Positions 42,201 to 48,876 of a stretch of 48,876 bases of DNA are shown in pieces. Below the pieces are notes generated by a model. It did no database searches. It was not told where the DNA came from and saw nothing but the letters and a program-made list of their open reading frames with translations. How positions within the stretch are numbered: position 1 is the stretch's first letter; the number at the start of each line of letters is the position of its first letter. The DNA comes from Rhodothermales bacterium (GTDB lineage Bacteria; Bacteroidota; Rhodothermia; Rhodothermales; JAHQVL01). Position numbers and translations under genes: made by a program. The DNA is taken from positions 1 through 48,876 of the forward strand of contig JAWKNW010000033.1 of NCBI GenBank assembly GCA_041391505.1, in the 5' to 3' direction.

Positions 42201-45200
42201 GCTGGATCAATCCTTTGAGGAGACGCCTGCCGGCCAGAAGGCGAGCGCCTGGGTCGATACGGCGTCCACGCCGCGCTTCGCGCCCGACGCGACGCGTTTC
42301 GCCACCGCGGTATCCGACGAAAACGCGCCGGCATGGCGACGCATCGCGGATCACCCCGTCTGGCCGATGCGGCATGTCGTCCGGTTCGATGGCGTGCAGC
42401 GGTACATGGCGGCTTCGGGCGCCGGCTTTGTCGATGCGGACGGCTTCACCGTCGAGGCGTGGGTATACCCGACCGAACACCGGATGAACCCGATCCTGTG
42501 CCAGGGCGAAAGCGCGTCGCGGCAGGGCGGCATCTGGTTCGGCCTGAGCGAGACGGGGGCGCCGGCTTGCGTCCACGCGCGGTCGGGACTGACGGTAACC
42601 GCCGCGTCGGGCGCGTTGCCGACGGACCGGTTCACGCATCTGGCCTTTGCCGTGTCGCCGGCGGGCGTCCGGTTCTTCATCGACGGACAGCCGGTGGATC
42701 CGGCCAGCGCGCTCACGGCCGAGGCCGAGACGATGCTGGTTCAGGCGGTGCTCAACGCCGGCGGCGACCTCGAGGTCGGGCGCGACATGGCGAACCGGTA
42801 TTTCGCCGGCTTCGTCCGGGAAGTCCGCGTCTGGAAGGGCGCGCGCGATGCCGATGCGCTCGAAGCGAGCCGCTACCTGCCGGCGCGCCGGATCGCGGCG
42901 GACGGCGGCGCGGACCTGCTCGCGTACTGGACGGCGCCGGAAACGGGCGCGCCCGCGCATCTGCTCATCCCGAGCCGGGCCGGCGCCCCGCGGGCGTTGC
43001 GCCTGGGCGGCGTCGCCGGCGCCCGGCAGCCGCATCCCGTATCCAGACCCCTCTTCACCGAAACGGGATTCTGGAACCCCGAGCGCCGGGTCCTGGCGTT
43101 CCGGAGCGCTGAGGACGGGCTGCCCGTCGAAACCGGCGCCCCCCAGACGCGCCAGCGGCGCACGATTGAGCTCTGGTTCAACGCCGACGACACCGCCCGC
43201 GCGGATCGCGCGCAGGTGCTGTACCGCGAAGGAAGCGGCGAGGCCGGCCTGGCGATCTACCTCTTCGCCGGCCGGCTCCATGCCGGCGGTTACGCGGGGG
43301 TGTCGTGGCCCGGCAGCTGGCTGGCGACGGAGCGCATCCGCTCCGGCCAGTGGCATCATGTCGCCCTGGTCCTCGACGGCCGCGGCGCCCTGAAGAGCGG
43401 CGCCCTGCATGCCTATCTGGACGGCAAACCCATGGGCCGCGCCGCGGGCCGACAACTCGACGACTACACGCCGGCCGCCCTCCTCGGCGGCGCGGCGGCG
43501 GTGGGACCCTGGCACCGCGACGATATCCCGACGGCCGCGCCGTGGTTCTCGGGGCGCCTGCTGGGGCTGCGGATCTGGGAGACGGCGCGCACGGCGGACG
43601 AGATCTTCGCCGGCCGCGAAGCGCTGCTCGACACGGCCGACGACCTCGCGCTCAACCTGACCGGCGAGACGTTTTTCGGCCGCCTCGCGGCTACAGGCCG
43701 GCTCGAGGCGCTGGGCTGGCGGGATGCGAGCCCGCTGCCCGATGTCGCGCTCGACGCCGACAGCCTGGGCCGCCTCGCCCGCGCCGCCGACGCGATGGAC
43801 CGCCACCGGCTGACGGTCGACCGTCTCGCCGCGATCTGGGGACCGATCAAATCGACCGGCAAGGCCGACGGGCGTACGCTCTTCGACCGCGTCTACAACG
43901 CCGACGAGGCGTCGGAGCGCCAGCCGTGGTCGCCCTATCAGCCGGCGATCCGCTGGCAGGTGGACGGCGCCGGCAACCATCCGGAAGACCTGGCGCTCCG
44001 CGCCCGGCTCATGGGCGCACTGCACCTGTCGGACGACGAACTCGCCCGGCTCGTCGCCGCGCTCAGCGGGGACGGCGCGCGCGAGGTGATGCTGGATGGC
44101 GCCTATCTCACGCGGCTCTATCGCCTGACGCAGACAGCGCGCGCCTTCGGGCTCGACATCCAGGCCATCGGCCGGCTCCTCGCGCTGACGGGCCTGACCG
44201 GCGTGGCCGGCCTCGACGACGTCCACACCCTCAGCGAGCGCAGCGCGTGGATGAAAGCCGCCGGCATCGACATCTACCTGCTCGATCTGCTGGTCCACGA
44301 CATCCAGAGCGCCAGGGCGTCGTTCCACTTCGACGACGCCGGCATCCGCGATCTGGCCGACCGGCTTCGCCAGCAAGCCGCCGACTTCCTGGCCACGCCC
44401 GACCGCTTCGTGTCCGATTCCATCAGCCAGATGGAATCGATGGTCGCCGTGCGCTTCCTGGGCGGCCCCAACGCCCTCGCCGGCGTTCCGGTAACCCCCA
44501 TCGCGCCGGCGCCGCTGAGCGGCGAGGGCATCGTCGAATCCACCCTGTTTCAGGCCCGCGATCTCGCCGGGCTGGAAGCCGATCCGGCGTGGCAGGCGCT
44601 CCTGAACGACCTCGCCGGGGCCGCGCCGTGGGAGGGCGTCGTCCGGCCTGAAGAACAGGCCGCCTGCACCTGGTCCGCCCGATTCGCCGCCGACCTCGAC
44701 GCGTCCGTGCCCTGGGCCGCCGATGCGCGGCGCCGCATCGTACAGGCCGGCGTCGCCGCCGGCAAGGCGGACGCCGTCCTCGCCAAATTGCAGCGCCATG
44801 GCGTGCTCGGCGCGCAGGCGCAGGTCGTCCACGACGCCGTCGCGCCGGGCGCCCTCAACGAGGCGCTCCGCGCCAGCGACGGCCTCGCTTCGCCCGGCAA
44901 CATCGGCGACAACGTGGTCCGTGCGATCGGCCGGGAACTGGGGGCGCTCCGCGCCATCCAGCAGTCTACCTTCCGGCGCCTCGTGGATGGCGGCATCGCG
45001 AACGCGGCGGGCGTGGTGCAGCCGGAGGCGGCGATCGACGACGACGCCCTGCGCGCACTCTACGAACCCGACGCCGCCCCGGGACCGGAGGCCCGCGCAG
45101 GCATCCGGGCGGTGATCGAACGCCGCCGCGCCATCCAGCAAACCTACGGCGGCGCCCTGTTGCAGCTCCGGGCCACGATGGAAGCGGCGCTCGAGACCGA

Positions 45201-48200
45201 AATCGCCGCGCTCTTCGACACCGACTCCGACCAGACGCGCGCCGTCATGGCGCATCTGGCGGCATACATGCCTCCGCATGTCGTGACGTCGACCCTGCTG
45301 GCCGTCGGCGCCGGCGCCCTGCCGTCCGAGATCGTCGGGCTGCCCGAGACGGGCGGCGCGGGGTATCTCTACCGGCTCAGCAAGATCCTCCAGCTCGCCA
45401 GGCTGTTCGGCATGAACGCCGGCGAGATCGACACCCTGCTGACCTCGCCGGCCCGCTTCGGCCTCGCCGGCGAAGCCGCCATCCTGCGTCCGGCCGTGGC
45501 CGACCTCGAGCGGCTCCACACGTACCGCACGGTGCGCGACGCCCTCGGCGCCGACCGCCTGCTGGGCTTCCTGGAGGCCGGCGACAGTGCCTCGGAAACG
45601 ACCGAGGCGCTCGCGCGCCGGATCGCCGGCGTCACGGGCTGGGACGAACGGCAGGTTGCCGCGGCGATGGCCTATTTTGGCGATGCGTACGATTTCCGGC
45701 GGGCTACGGGTCTGCAGCGGCTCCGCGACGCCTTCCACCAGGCCGCGTTGACGGGTTCGGACATCCGCTACCTGATCGACCTCGCCCTGACCGACCCGGC
45801 GGACTATGCCGCCCTGCGCCGGCAGGCCGACGCCACCTTCGACGTCCTCCGCGCCCGGTACGACGAAACCACGTGGGACAAGGCGTTCAAACCCGTGCGC
45901 GACGCCCTCGCGGTCGCCCGGCGCGACGCCCTGCTGTCCCGGGTGATGCGCGACATCCCGGAGGATATCGCCAGCCGGCGCGACGCCGACCTGCTCTACG
46001 AATACCTGCTCATCGACGTGCAGACCGGCAGCCAGGTGAACGCCTCGCGCATCCAGCAGGCCATCGCCAGCGTGCAGCTGTACGTGCAGCGGTGCCTGAT
46101 GAACCTCGAACGAGGAGTCGACCCCACCTCCATCCCGGAGGAGCAGTGGGCCTGGATGAAGAACTACCGGGTATGGGAGGCGAACCGCAAGGTCTTCCTC
46201 TATCCCGAAAATTATATCGAACCCGAGCTGCGGGACACCAAGACGCCGTTCTTCGCCGAACTCGAACAGGAGTTGATGCAGAGCGACATCGACCAGGCCG
46301 CCGTCGAACGCGCCTACGTGAACTACCTGGACCGCTTCCGGGAAGTCGCCACGCTCAGGATCGTGGGCAGCTACCTGCATCGCGAGCCGGAACCCGCCGG
46401 CGCCGGCAAAACCGCTCCGAGCACGGCCGAGGAGACACTGTACCTCGTCGGACGGACACAGACCGACCCGACCACCTTCTACTACCGCGAGCGCGTCACC
46501 AACCGGTTTGGCGAACGCTGGCTGCCGTGGAAAAAGATCGATCTGCCCATCAACGCCGAGTTTGCGACGCCGGTCTACGCCTTCGGCAAGCTGTTCCTGT
46601 TCTGGCCGGAGTTCGTCAAGCTGAAAAAATCCGTGCAGCGCCAGCTCGGAGCCGGCATCCGGACCGCGTACACGGTCGCCCAGCTAAACCGGACGTTCTC
46701 CAGCCCCAAAACCCGCAGCGACCAGAACGCGCTGTGGAAGGAAATCAGCGCCCTCAAGGCCCAGATGGACGCGATCAGGTTTTCGGTCTGGGGCGCGATT
46801 TTCATTGAGGTCCACCTCAAGCCCCTGTACATCCAGAAACTGGGCGAATATGCCGCGCTCAGCGTCGAAGTCTCGCTCCAGATCGGGATACGCAACGCCC
46901 TCTCCGCGGAGTTGAGCAAGGAGGACATGACCAAACTGACCGACAAGGCGTGGATCATCGACTCGGAGTATTACCTCTACAACGAAACGACCAAGAGCCG
47001 CGTCGAGCAGTCCATCGACGTCTACAACGCCACGATCAAGTACACCTACTTCAACCTCAGCGGCGCGTGGGTCCATCCGCAAACCTATGCGGCGCTGGAG
47101 AATGAGCTGACGGTGGACGAATACCGCCGGCCCGAGTGGCAGCGCCTGTATGCCCAGCAGACGCTCCAGCTCACCCAGTCGGACTCCGGTGAACGGAAGG
47201 CCGAGGCGGACCTGCTCGTCGCGCAGATCGATGCCGACACGGACATCCAGGTCCAGGGCCCCGCTTTCGGCATGAACGCGCTGACCGTCTCGTTCTGGGC
47301 GCGCATCGACGCGGCCGGCGGCGGCCGCTGGCTCGGGTGGGCGTACACGTTCCCGCCGGCGGTCCTGGACCTCCTGCCGCAGGATCCCGACGCGGACCTC
47401 CCGCCGGAGACGATCGACAAGATCGCGGCCGAACTCATCGGGCAACAGCCGCGGGCCGTGACGCAGGACGCGTTGTCTACCCCGACGGTGCTCGCCGCTT
47501 ACGACGACGACGCGCTGCAGATCGAGGCGGCCAACGCCGTGACGGAGATCGCCGGGCGGGCGAAGGCCGAGAAAGCCGTCGGCGACGTGCTGGCCCTGCT
47601 CGAAGCGGCCCGCAGCCAGGCCGACCGGAACGACTTCGCCGCATGCGGCAAAAAGGCATCGGAGGCGTCTCAGGCCGCCTCGGGCTTCGAACGGGCCGCC
47701 GACATCAAGAAACAGGCCGACGCGTTGAAGCAATCCGCCGACAAGGCTGTGGCCAGCGAAAAAGCCGCCCAGGCTGCCAGCGCGGCGCTCGAAGCCGAAC
47801 GCGCCAAACCGCGACCCGACGCCGCACGCGTGGCCGAACTCGTACGCCTCGCCGTGGCGGCCCGCGACGCCGCCGACCGCGACGCCCAGGATACGCGCGC
47901 GCTCGCCGAACAAACGGAGCGCGCGGCCCAGATCGCCCAGATCGCCGAACGCCTCAAACCGCGCTGGGAAGCCAAAAACGCGACGATTACGGTCCGCATG
48001 AAAGGCGCGAGCGCCACGTTGACGGCCCCCTGCGGCTACGGGGCCTGGCGCCACATTGCCCTCACGCTGGAGCGGGAGGGAGCCGGCTACAAGGCGACCC
48101 TGTACGCCGAGACGCCCACCGAAACCGCCCGGCCCGTGCAGGGCACCCTGTCGGCGCCGGCGTTGACCCCGTCGCGCAACGTCGTCATCGGCCGCCGGAG

Positions 48201-48876
48201 CGCCCTCGCCGCCTCGTCGTCCTCCCTGGCGATGGCCGAGGTGAGGATCTGGAACAGCGTCCGCGACATCGCCACGATCCGGGCAGACCGCAGCGAGCGG
48301 CGAACCGGATTCGAGGAAGGGCTCTTTTACCTGCCGCTCAACCTCAAGCCGATCGGCTCGAGCGTCGAGCTGGTGTCGATCCTCGACCCGAACGAGCTGT
48401 CGTTCTTCCTGCCGCGCGTGACGCTCGTCCCCCGCGAACGCATCATCCTGATGTACGGCCACGGGCGCACCAGCACCATCAAGAGCCTCCGCAACAACCT
48501 GGAGGACCAGAGCTTCTCGCTCAGCCTGGAGGCGCCATCCGGCATCGGCAAATACGACGTGCTGCTCAGCCGCGAGGCCGGCTCGAGCATCGCCTCGCCC
48601 AAGGCGATCGTGCACCTGGGCCAGACCGCCGGCCTGCAGTTCCGCGACTACGCGACCGGCGAGCCCAACGCCGTCGTGTTCGCGCCGCCGCAGACGTCGG
48701 CATCGGACCTCGATCGCCAGCGGTATCTGATGCGCAACCTGGAGGAGCGCGAATCCTCGCTGATGGATGTAAACAACCTGCCCGGATGGTATATCGTGGA
48801 TACCGGAGACGAGCAGTTCCTCGCGAAAGCGCAGATCGCCCGACCGGGCTCCAACGCCCGGCAGGTCCTGACGACG
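36295..48876 (+). CDS. Giant TcA-like toxin-complex protein with lectin-like domain array (3' truncated by window edge)
   Basis: One frame stays open for 4,194 codons to the last base. ATG 36295 has AGGA 5 nt upstream. No signal peptide. Residues 1-390 are helical with the Tc/VRP1 landmark SCSHAESVYGPAAYFVDLL (~115-133). LamG-like domains begin near 393, 637 and 870. Four ~220-residue jelly-roll repeats begin with W-x-N/A-Y-x-Y/F-x-G-R near 1153, 1373, 1600 and 1817. More LamG domains lie near 2027-2200 and 2288-2443. The helical Tc shell resumes at ~2463 (AAIWGPIKSTGKADGRTLFDRV). The neuraminidase-like region spans ~3183-3600 (LYEYLLIDVQTGSQVNASRI, SSVQLYVQRCLMNLE, FLYPENYIEPELRD). A sixth LamG (~3645-4002) is split by a helical insertion. 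WYIVDTGDEQFLAK (~4165) resembles the following Tc segment. The pore and TcB-binding regions would lie to the right. Ordinary TcA proteins have ~2,500 residues. I infer a secreted or assembled toxin/adhesin; activity is untested. Confidence 0.85.
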   Translation, partial: MSFIDASLDREALELFRERHSDLRTLQDIVRIDEDAFVARFAADDFACDAQLARRVHQTAAAILERAALVWANLKEAASPHLRQTLFNNIPEAFLQYLSEIPDYQRLFGSLDYLSCSHAESVYGPAAYFVDLLRFVDTHVASNPANRIPDSLQLHSRRPDLRAIALDEPNTTGLIPYIDLVIDVLEALVRTRENPDAYAALVDAGHPFDLPFHLPLEEIRAYLDRMKTSLGAIYGAFARPDAIQIRERLGLSPAEFDLIAEANDDAGALDIRYGGAADLANVAVFLQRTGLSRSDLNALIYQDLDAHEFNAGLSRLFFINRADDGLGHLAIEQDPTRPLDPSYGSERILNLSPQKLDRIYRFVKLARKLDWSFDDLDWALRSFGPSFEPEASLSFDGINDVVTIGNAPADLVGDTFTIEAWVNPAHAGIHPILARGTSAGQKEHAIHFVLWIDSEGRLALFDKPLFTADDKALEGKTGADLRDAADGLSYLRSQQTLPMGVYSHVAVSVRKGDVVFVIDGVATPAENPQRLSFAPLGEDLEIGRDLNSCVFEGLIKDVRLWATDRKPDEIARDRYRRLSGSEEHLAGYWPLAPSLSGRLHDHTPGARHGIAGGDVLAMQPAWIPYPLVLDPPPRSAGLHFDGIEQYLCARSVDDYAAFGALTIEASVHLESLRDQVLIAKGSEPSKQLQFLLGLDASGRLIFRTSALPGRVVASEGVLAPGALRHVAVTLVNKRISFWIDGQAAGATELDATLSLSPRGNSLFIGSDFSGAFAHGQIGEVRVWNRSVPSATLRRHMHREVPPEEREGLVGYWRLDRIETAVLQGAPRRIARDHARGHDLVLGGFVEDYSPEPVDILTLPGAPAPARPGVTLAFDGMNDGVRLTATAQAAGSPPDRMTLSFWFRAQDTRPIDPDGPRKQVLYGVGDEEGGLSVYLTEGRLFVAAWCADYGPRNVKETILATNGVRSGVWHHLAVTNDQSAAQKPVVFRAYLDGQPLDLESSTVTGSRLKADQKGVPLDFTVSGTLGGIVAHAGMLRLAGAYVDSAPHLTHGFAGEIADLCVWRDTLSPDVIRTERFAPPADSDASLVYRLTLDEGGGTAFDVMTPPASPCSPAGVAAAWSARNVSAATTDASAPLENAYLHYAPDAGASASLRWRNYVYTGRMRASDTDAGIGVTFLSRHPEGVDRLYALRRFADRPTFHLIGFPTTDASLRIDTGVAMTPDAWQRFWIETADDPTDGPDGSTRIRVWLWRDGDARPADPIVDVLDVSNGRIDAGSVGVWGFGPGEKRFDDLQVIEAATAGADGAVHLLSESFETHEAGEPPSGWIGTGDRVLFGQPADLFQTVVLRDNQVLRTVSSQFNIHAHYRGAGDFATWNAYEFSGRIWFGDADSGAGLTFFSQYPEADAYYRLRRIKEKKRFHLASHPAGRISEGEQSEIPIDTRPDTWYRFRIQAIHVPDHPRQFDGHGATVLRIRMWEDGTTEPDTFAIDAIDFSDPLTHGTIGLWAGDVGEKMLDDVRVVALDPAAGTAGAELYASDFEAGAEDALPDGWVATASNNSLRPAADLFALHAFGRRVYAPIAPPAGDSLHTHYLPAQGIDAGAWRNYVYTGRMYVADAASAIGVTFYSRYGAGEDRYYRLRRTPARPAFYLDAHPHGLDLLSGDLALAAVPTADDTWYRFQIQADTVEQGAGTATRIRVRVWPDGEAMPAEDQIVALDTSASHITAGTVGLWAGDTERAYFDDLRVGQRYLDEAFAGYPAGASPAGWQDGGSDEATARIQANTLFQVGEVTGQHVLATDVATRKDVVSIYKHPAIDSRALDSYTYTGRLRFSDEAGGAGAAFFARSADHNDFYGLVRPAGAGATFRLAAFPASRRFSVQVPDADKVHDSGIVGKPDTWYRFRIAVRFNPGERPEGKVTVLARVWEEGQPEPAAFQMKAVDRSAPLTGGSVGVWATGEGAKYFDDLVVDRLTPLLDQSFEETPAGQKASAWVDTASTPRFAPDATRFATAVSDENAPAWRRIADHPVWPMRHVVRFDGVQRYMAASGAGFVDADGFTVEAWVYPTEHRMNPILCQGESASRQGGIWFGLSETGAPACVHARSGLTVTAASGALPTDRFTHLAFAVSPAGVRFFIDGQPVDPASALTAEAETMLVQAVLNAGGDLEVGRDMANRYFAGFVREVRVWKGARDADALEASRYLPARRIAADGGADLLAYWTAPETGAPAHLLIPSRAGAPRALRLGGVAGARQPHPVSRPLFTETGFWNPERRVLAFRSAEDGLPVETGAPQTRQRRTIELWFNADDTARADRAQVLYREGSGEAGLAIYLFAGRLHAGGYAGVSWPGSWLATERIRSGQWHHVALVLDGRGALKSGALHAYLDGKPMGRAAGRQLDDYTPAALLGGAAAVGPWHRDDIPTAAPWFSGRLLGLRIWETARTADEIFAGREALLDTADDLALNLTGETFFGRLAATGRLEALGWRDASPLPDVALDADSLGRLARAADAMDRHRLTVDRLAAIWGPIKSTGKADGRTLFDRVYNADEASERQPWSPYQPAIRWQVDGAGNHPEDLALRARLMGALHLSDDELARLVAALSGDGAREVMLDGAYLTRLYRLTQTARAFGLDIQAIGRLLALTGLTGVAGLDDVHTLSERSAWMKAAGIDIYLLDLLVHDIQSARASFHFDDAGIRDLADRLRQQAADFLATPDRFVSDSISQMESMVAVRFLGGPNALAGVPVTPIAPAPLSGEGIVESTLFQARDLAGLEADPAWQALLNDLAGAAPWEGVVRPEEQAACTWSARFAADLDASVPWAADARRRIVQAGVAAGKADAVLAKLQRHGVLGAQAQVVHDAVAPGALNEALRASDGLASPGNIGDNVVRAIGRELGALRAIQQSTFRRLVDGGIANAAGVVQPEAAIDDDALRALYEPDAAPGPEARAGIRAVIERRRAIQQTYGGALLQLRATMEAALETEIAALFDTDSDQTRAVMAHLAAYMPPHVVTSTLLAVGAGALPSEIVGLPETGGAGYLYRLSKILQLARLFGMNAGEIDTLLTSPARFGLAGEAAILRPAVADLERLHTYRTVRDALGADRLLGFLEAGDSASETTEALARRIAGVTGWDERQVAAAMAYFGDAYDFRRATGLQRLRDAFHQAALTGSDIRYLIDLALTDPADYAALRRQADATFDVLRARYDETTWDKAFKPVRDALAVARRDALLSRVMRDIPEDIASRRDADLLYEYLLIDVQTGSQVNASRIQQAIASVQLYVQRCLMNLERGVDPTSIPEEQWAWMKNYRVWEANRKVFLYPENYIEPELRDTKTPFFAELEQELMQSDIDQAAVERAYVNYLDRFREVATLRIVGSYLHREPEPAGAGKTAPSTAEETLYLVGRTQTDPTTFYYRERVTNRFGERWLPWKKIDLPINAEFATPVYAFGKLFLFWPEFVKLKKSVQRQLGAGIRTAYTVAQLNRTFSSPKTRSDQNALWKEISALKAQMDAIRFSVWGAIFIEVHLKPLYIQKLGEYAALSVEVSLQIGIRNALSAELSKEDMTKLTDKAWIIDSEYYLYNETTKSRVEQSIDVYNATIKYTYFNLSGAWVHPQTYAALENELTVDEYRRPEWQRLYAQQTLQLTQSDSGERKAEADLLVAQIDADTDIQVQGPAFGMNALTVSFWARIDAAGGGRWLGWAYTFPPAVLDLLPQDPDADLPPETIDKIAAELIGQQPRAVTQDALSTPTVLAAYDDDALQIEAANAVTEIAGRAKAEKAVGDVLALLEAARSQADRNDFAACGKKASEASQAASGFERAADIKKQADALKQSADKAVASEKAAQAASAALEAERAKPRPDAARVAELVRLAVAARDAADRDAQDTRALAEQTERAAQIAQIAERLKPRWEAKNATITVRMKGASATLTAPCGYGAWRHIALTLEREGAGYKATLYAETPTETARPVQGTLSAPALTPSRNVVIGRRSALAASSSSLAMAEVRIWNSVRDIATIRADRSERRTGFEEGLFYLPLNLKPIGSSVELVSILDPNELSFFLPRVTLVPRERIILMYGHGRTSTIKSLRNNLEDQSFSLSLEAPSGIGKYDVLLSREAGSSIASPKAIVHLGQTAGLQFRDYATGEPNAVVFAPPQTSASDLDRQRYLMRNLEERESSLMDVNNLPGWYIVDTGDEQFLAKAQIARPGSNARQVLTT
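39751..42200 (+). repeat. Four tandem ~220-residue jelly-roll repeats inside the giant gene
   Basis: The repeat cores start at residues ~1153, 1373, 1600 and 1817 (WRNYVYTGRM, WNAYEFSGRI, WRNYVYTGRM, LDSYTYTGRL). Each continues with a strand of the type IGVTFYSRY, then YYRLRR, then DTWYRFRIQA, and closes with GTVGLWAGD ... FDDLRV. This is the consensus of concanavalin-like '3-keto-disaccharide hydrolase/LamG-like' beta-sandwiches. The repeats are diverged in protein sequence, so the duplications are old. Confidence 0.75.

Noticed and set aside
39787..46380. A 2,197-codon open frame on the minus strand opposite the giant gene
   Set aside because: It is antisense to the Tc-like gene in a codon register where GC-rich sense codons rarely give stops. 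Its translation is rich in Arg, Gly and Val and has no recognisable domain, whereas the plus frame has clear LamG and Tc motifs.
46684..48615. A 643-codon minus-strand open frame near the right edge
   Set aside because: It is a low-complexity antisense shadow of the split LamG/coiled-coil part of the giant gene.
1..48876. CRISPR arrays, tRNA or rRNA genes, insertion sequences
   Set aside because: The direct repeats found (7-bp, 17-bp, 25-bp) lack regular spacers, no cloverleaf-like segments were recognised, and no transposase or integrase motif was seen.

Overview
This window is about 65% G+C, with dense, short-spaced genes. It looks like a chromosomal segment from a high-GC member of the Bacteroidota/Rhodothermota lineage (Rhodothermia-like). 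The clues are a DUF4290 protein (a family I know essentially from Bacteroidota), a gluzincin-protease/TolB-propeller/outer-membrane-barrel protein typical of these groups, weak or absent Shine-Dalgarno sites at many genes, and outer-membrane export components. The lineage call is inference from gene content only.

Layout. 1-3.7 kb: the membrane-anchored TPR tail of a probable Ser/Thr kinase, a di-heme cytochrome c and an orphan RbsC-type sugar permease. 3.8-19.3 kb: mainly minus-strand housekeeping genes, namely clpP, tig, a PH-like small protein, the protease-propeller-barrel protein, a NatAB-type ABC pair, small conserved proteins (including plus-strand DUF4290), ruvC, the yebC regulator, DUF3052, a membrane protein, a tRNA nucleotidyltransferase and gamma-glutamyltransferase. 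19.4-22.7 kb: two tandem D-aminoacylase-type amidohydrolases. 22.8-29.7 kb: a seven-gene minus-strand exporter operon (TetR, TolC-like, HlyD-like, two ATPases, two ABC-2 permeases) that matches the YbhGFSR/CecR layout, with a candidate operator in front. 30.2-34.9 kb: a plus-strand glycan cluster (small ORF, alpha/alpha-toroid protein, UDP-GlcNAc 2-epimerase, glycosyltransferase, sulfotransferase). 35.0-35.9 kb: a tandem universal stress protein.

The last quarter (36,295 to the right edge) is one uninterrupted plus-strand gene of at least 4,194 codons, still open at the window end. It has the helical and neuraminidase-like landmarks of a Tc (toxin complex) A subunit. The places where receptor-binding domains sit in Tc toxins are filled with an unusually large set of lectin-like beta-sandwiches: five LamG-like domains, four ~220-residue jelly-roll repeats, and a sixth LamG split by a ~200-residue helical/coiled-coil insertion. 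This is the most interesting object in the window.

A second theme is in the intergenic DNA. Several genes are followed, at or within ~25 bp of the stop codon, by snap-back hairpins. Most are built from degenerate heptamers (CCTTGAA/CCTGGAA types). One divergent intergenic region holds 25 uninterrupted GCATCCN-like heptamers. A 17-bp tandem repeat overlaps the stop codon of the HlyD gene, next to two REP-like hairpins. No tRNA, rRNA, CRISPR array or transposase was seen.
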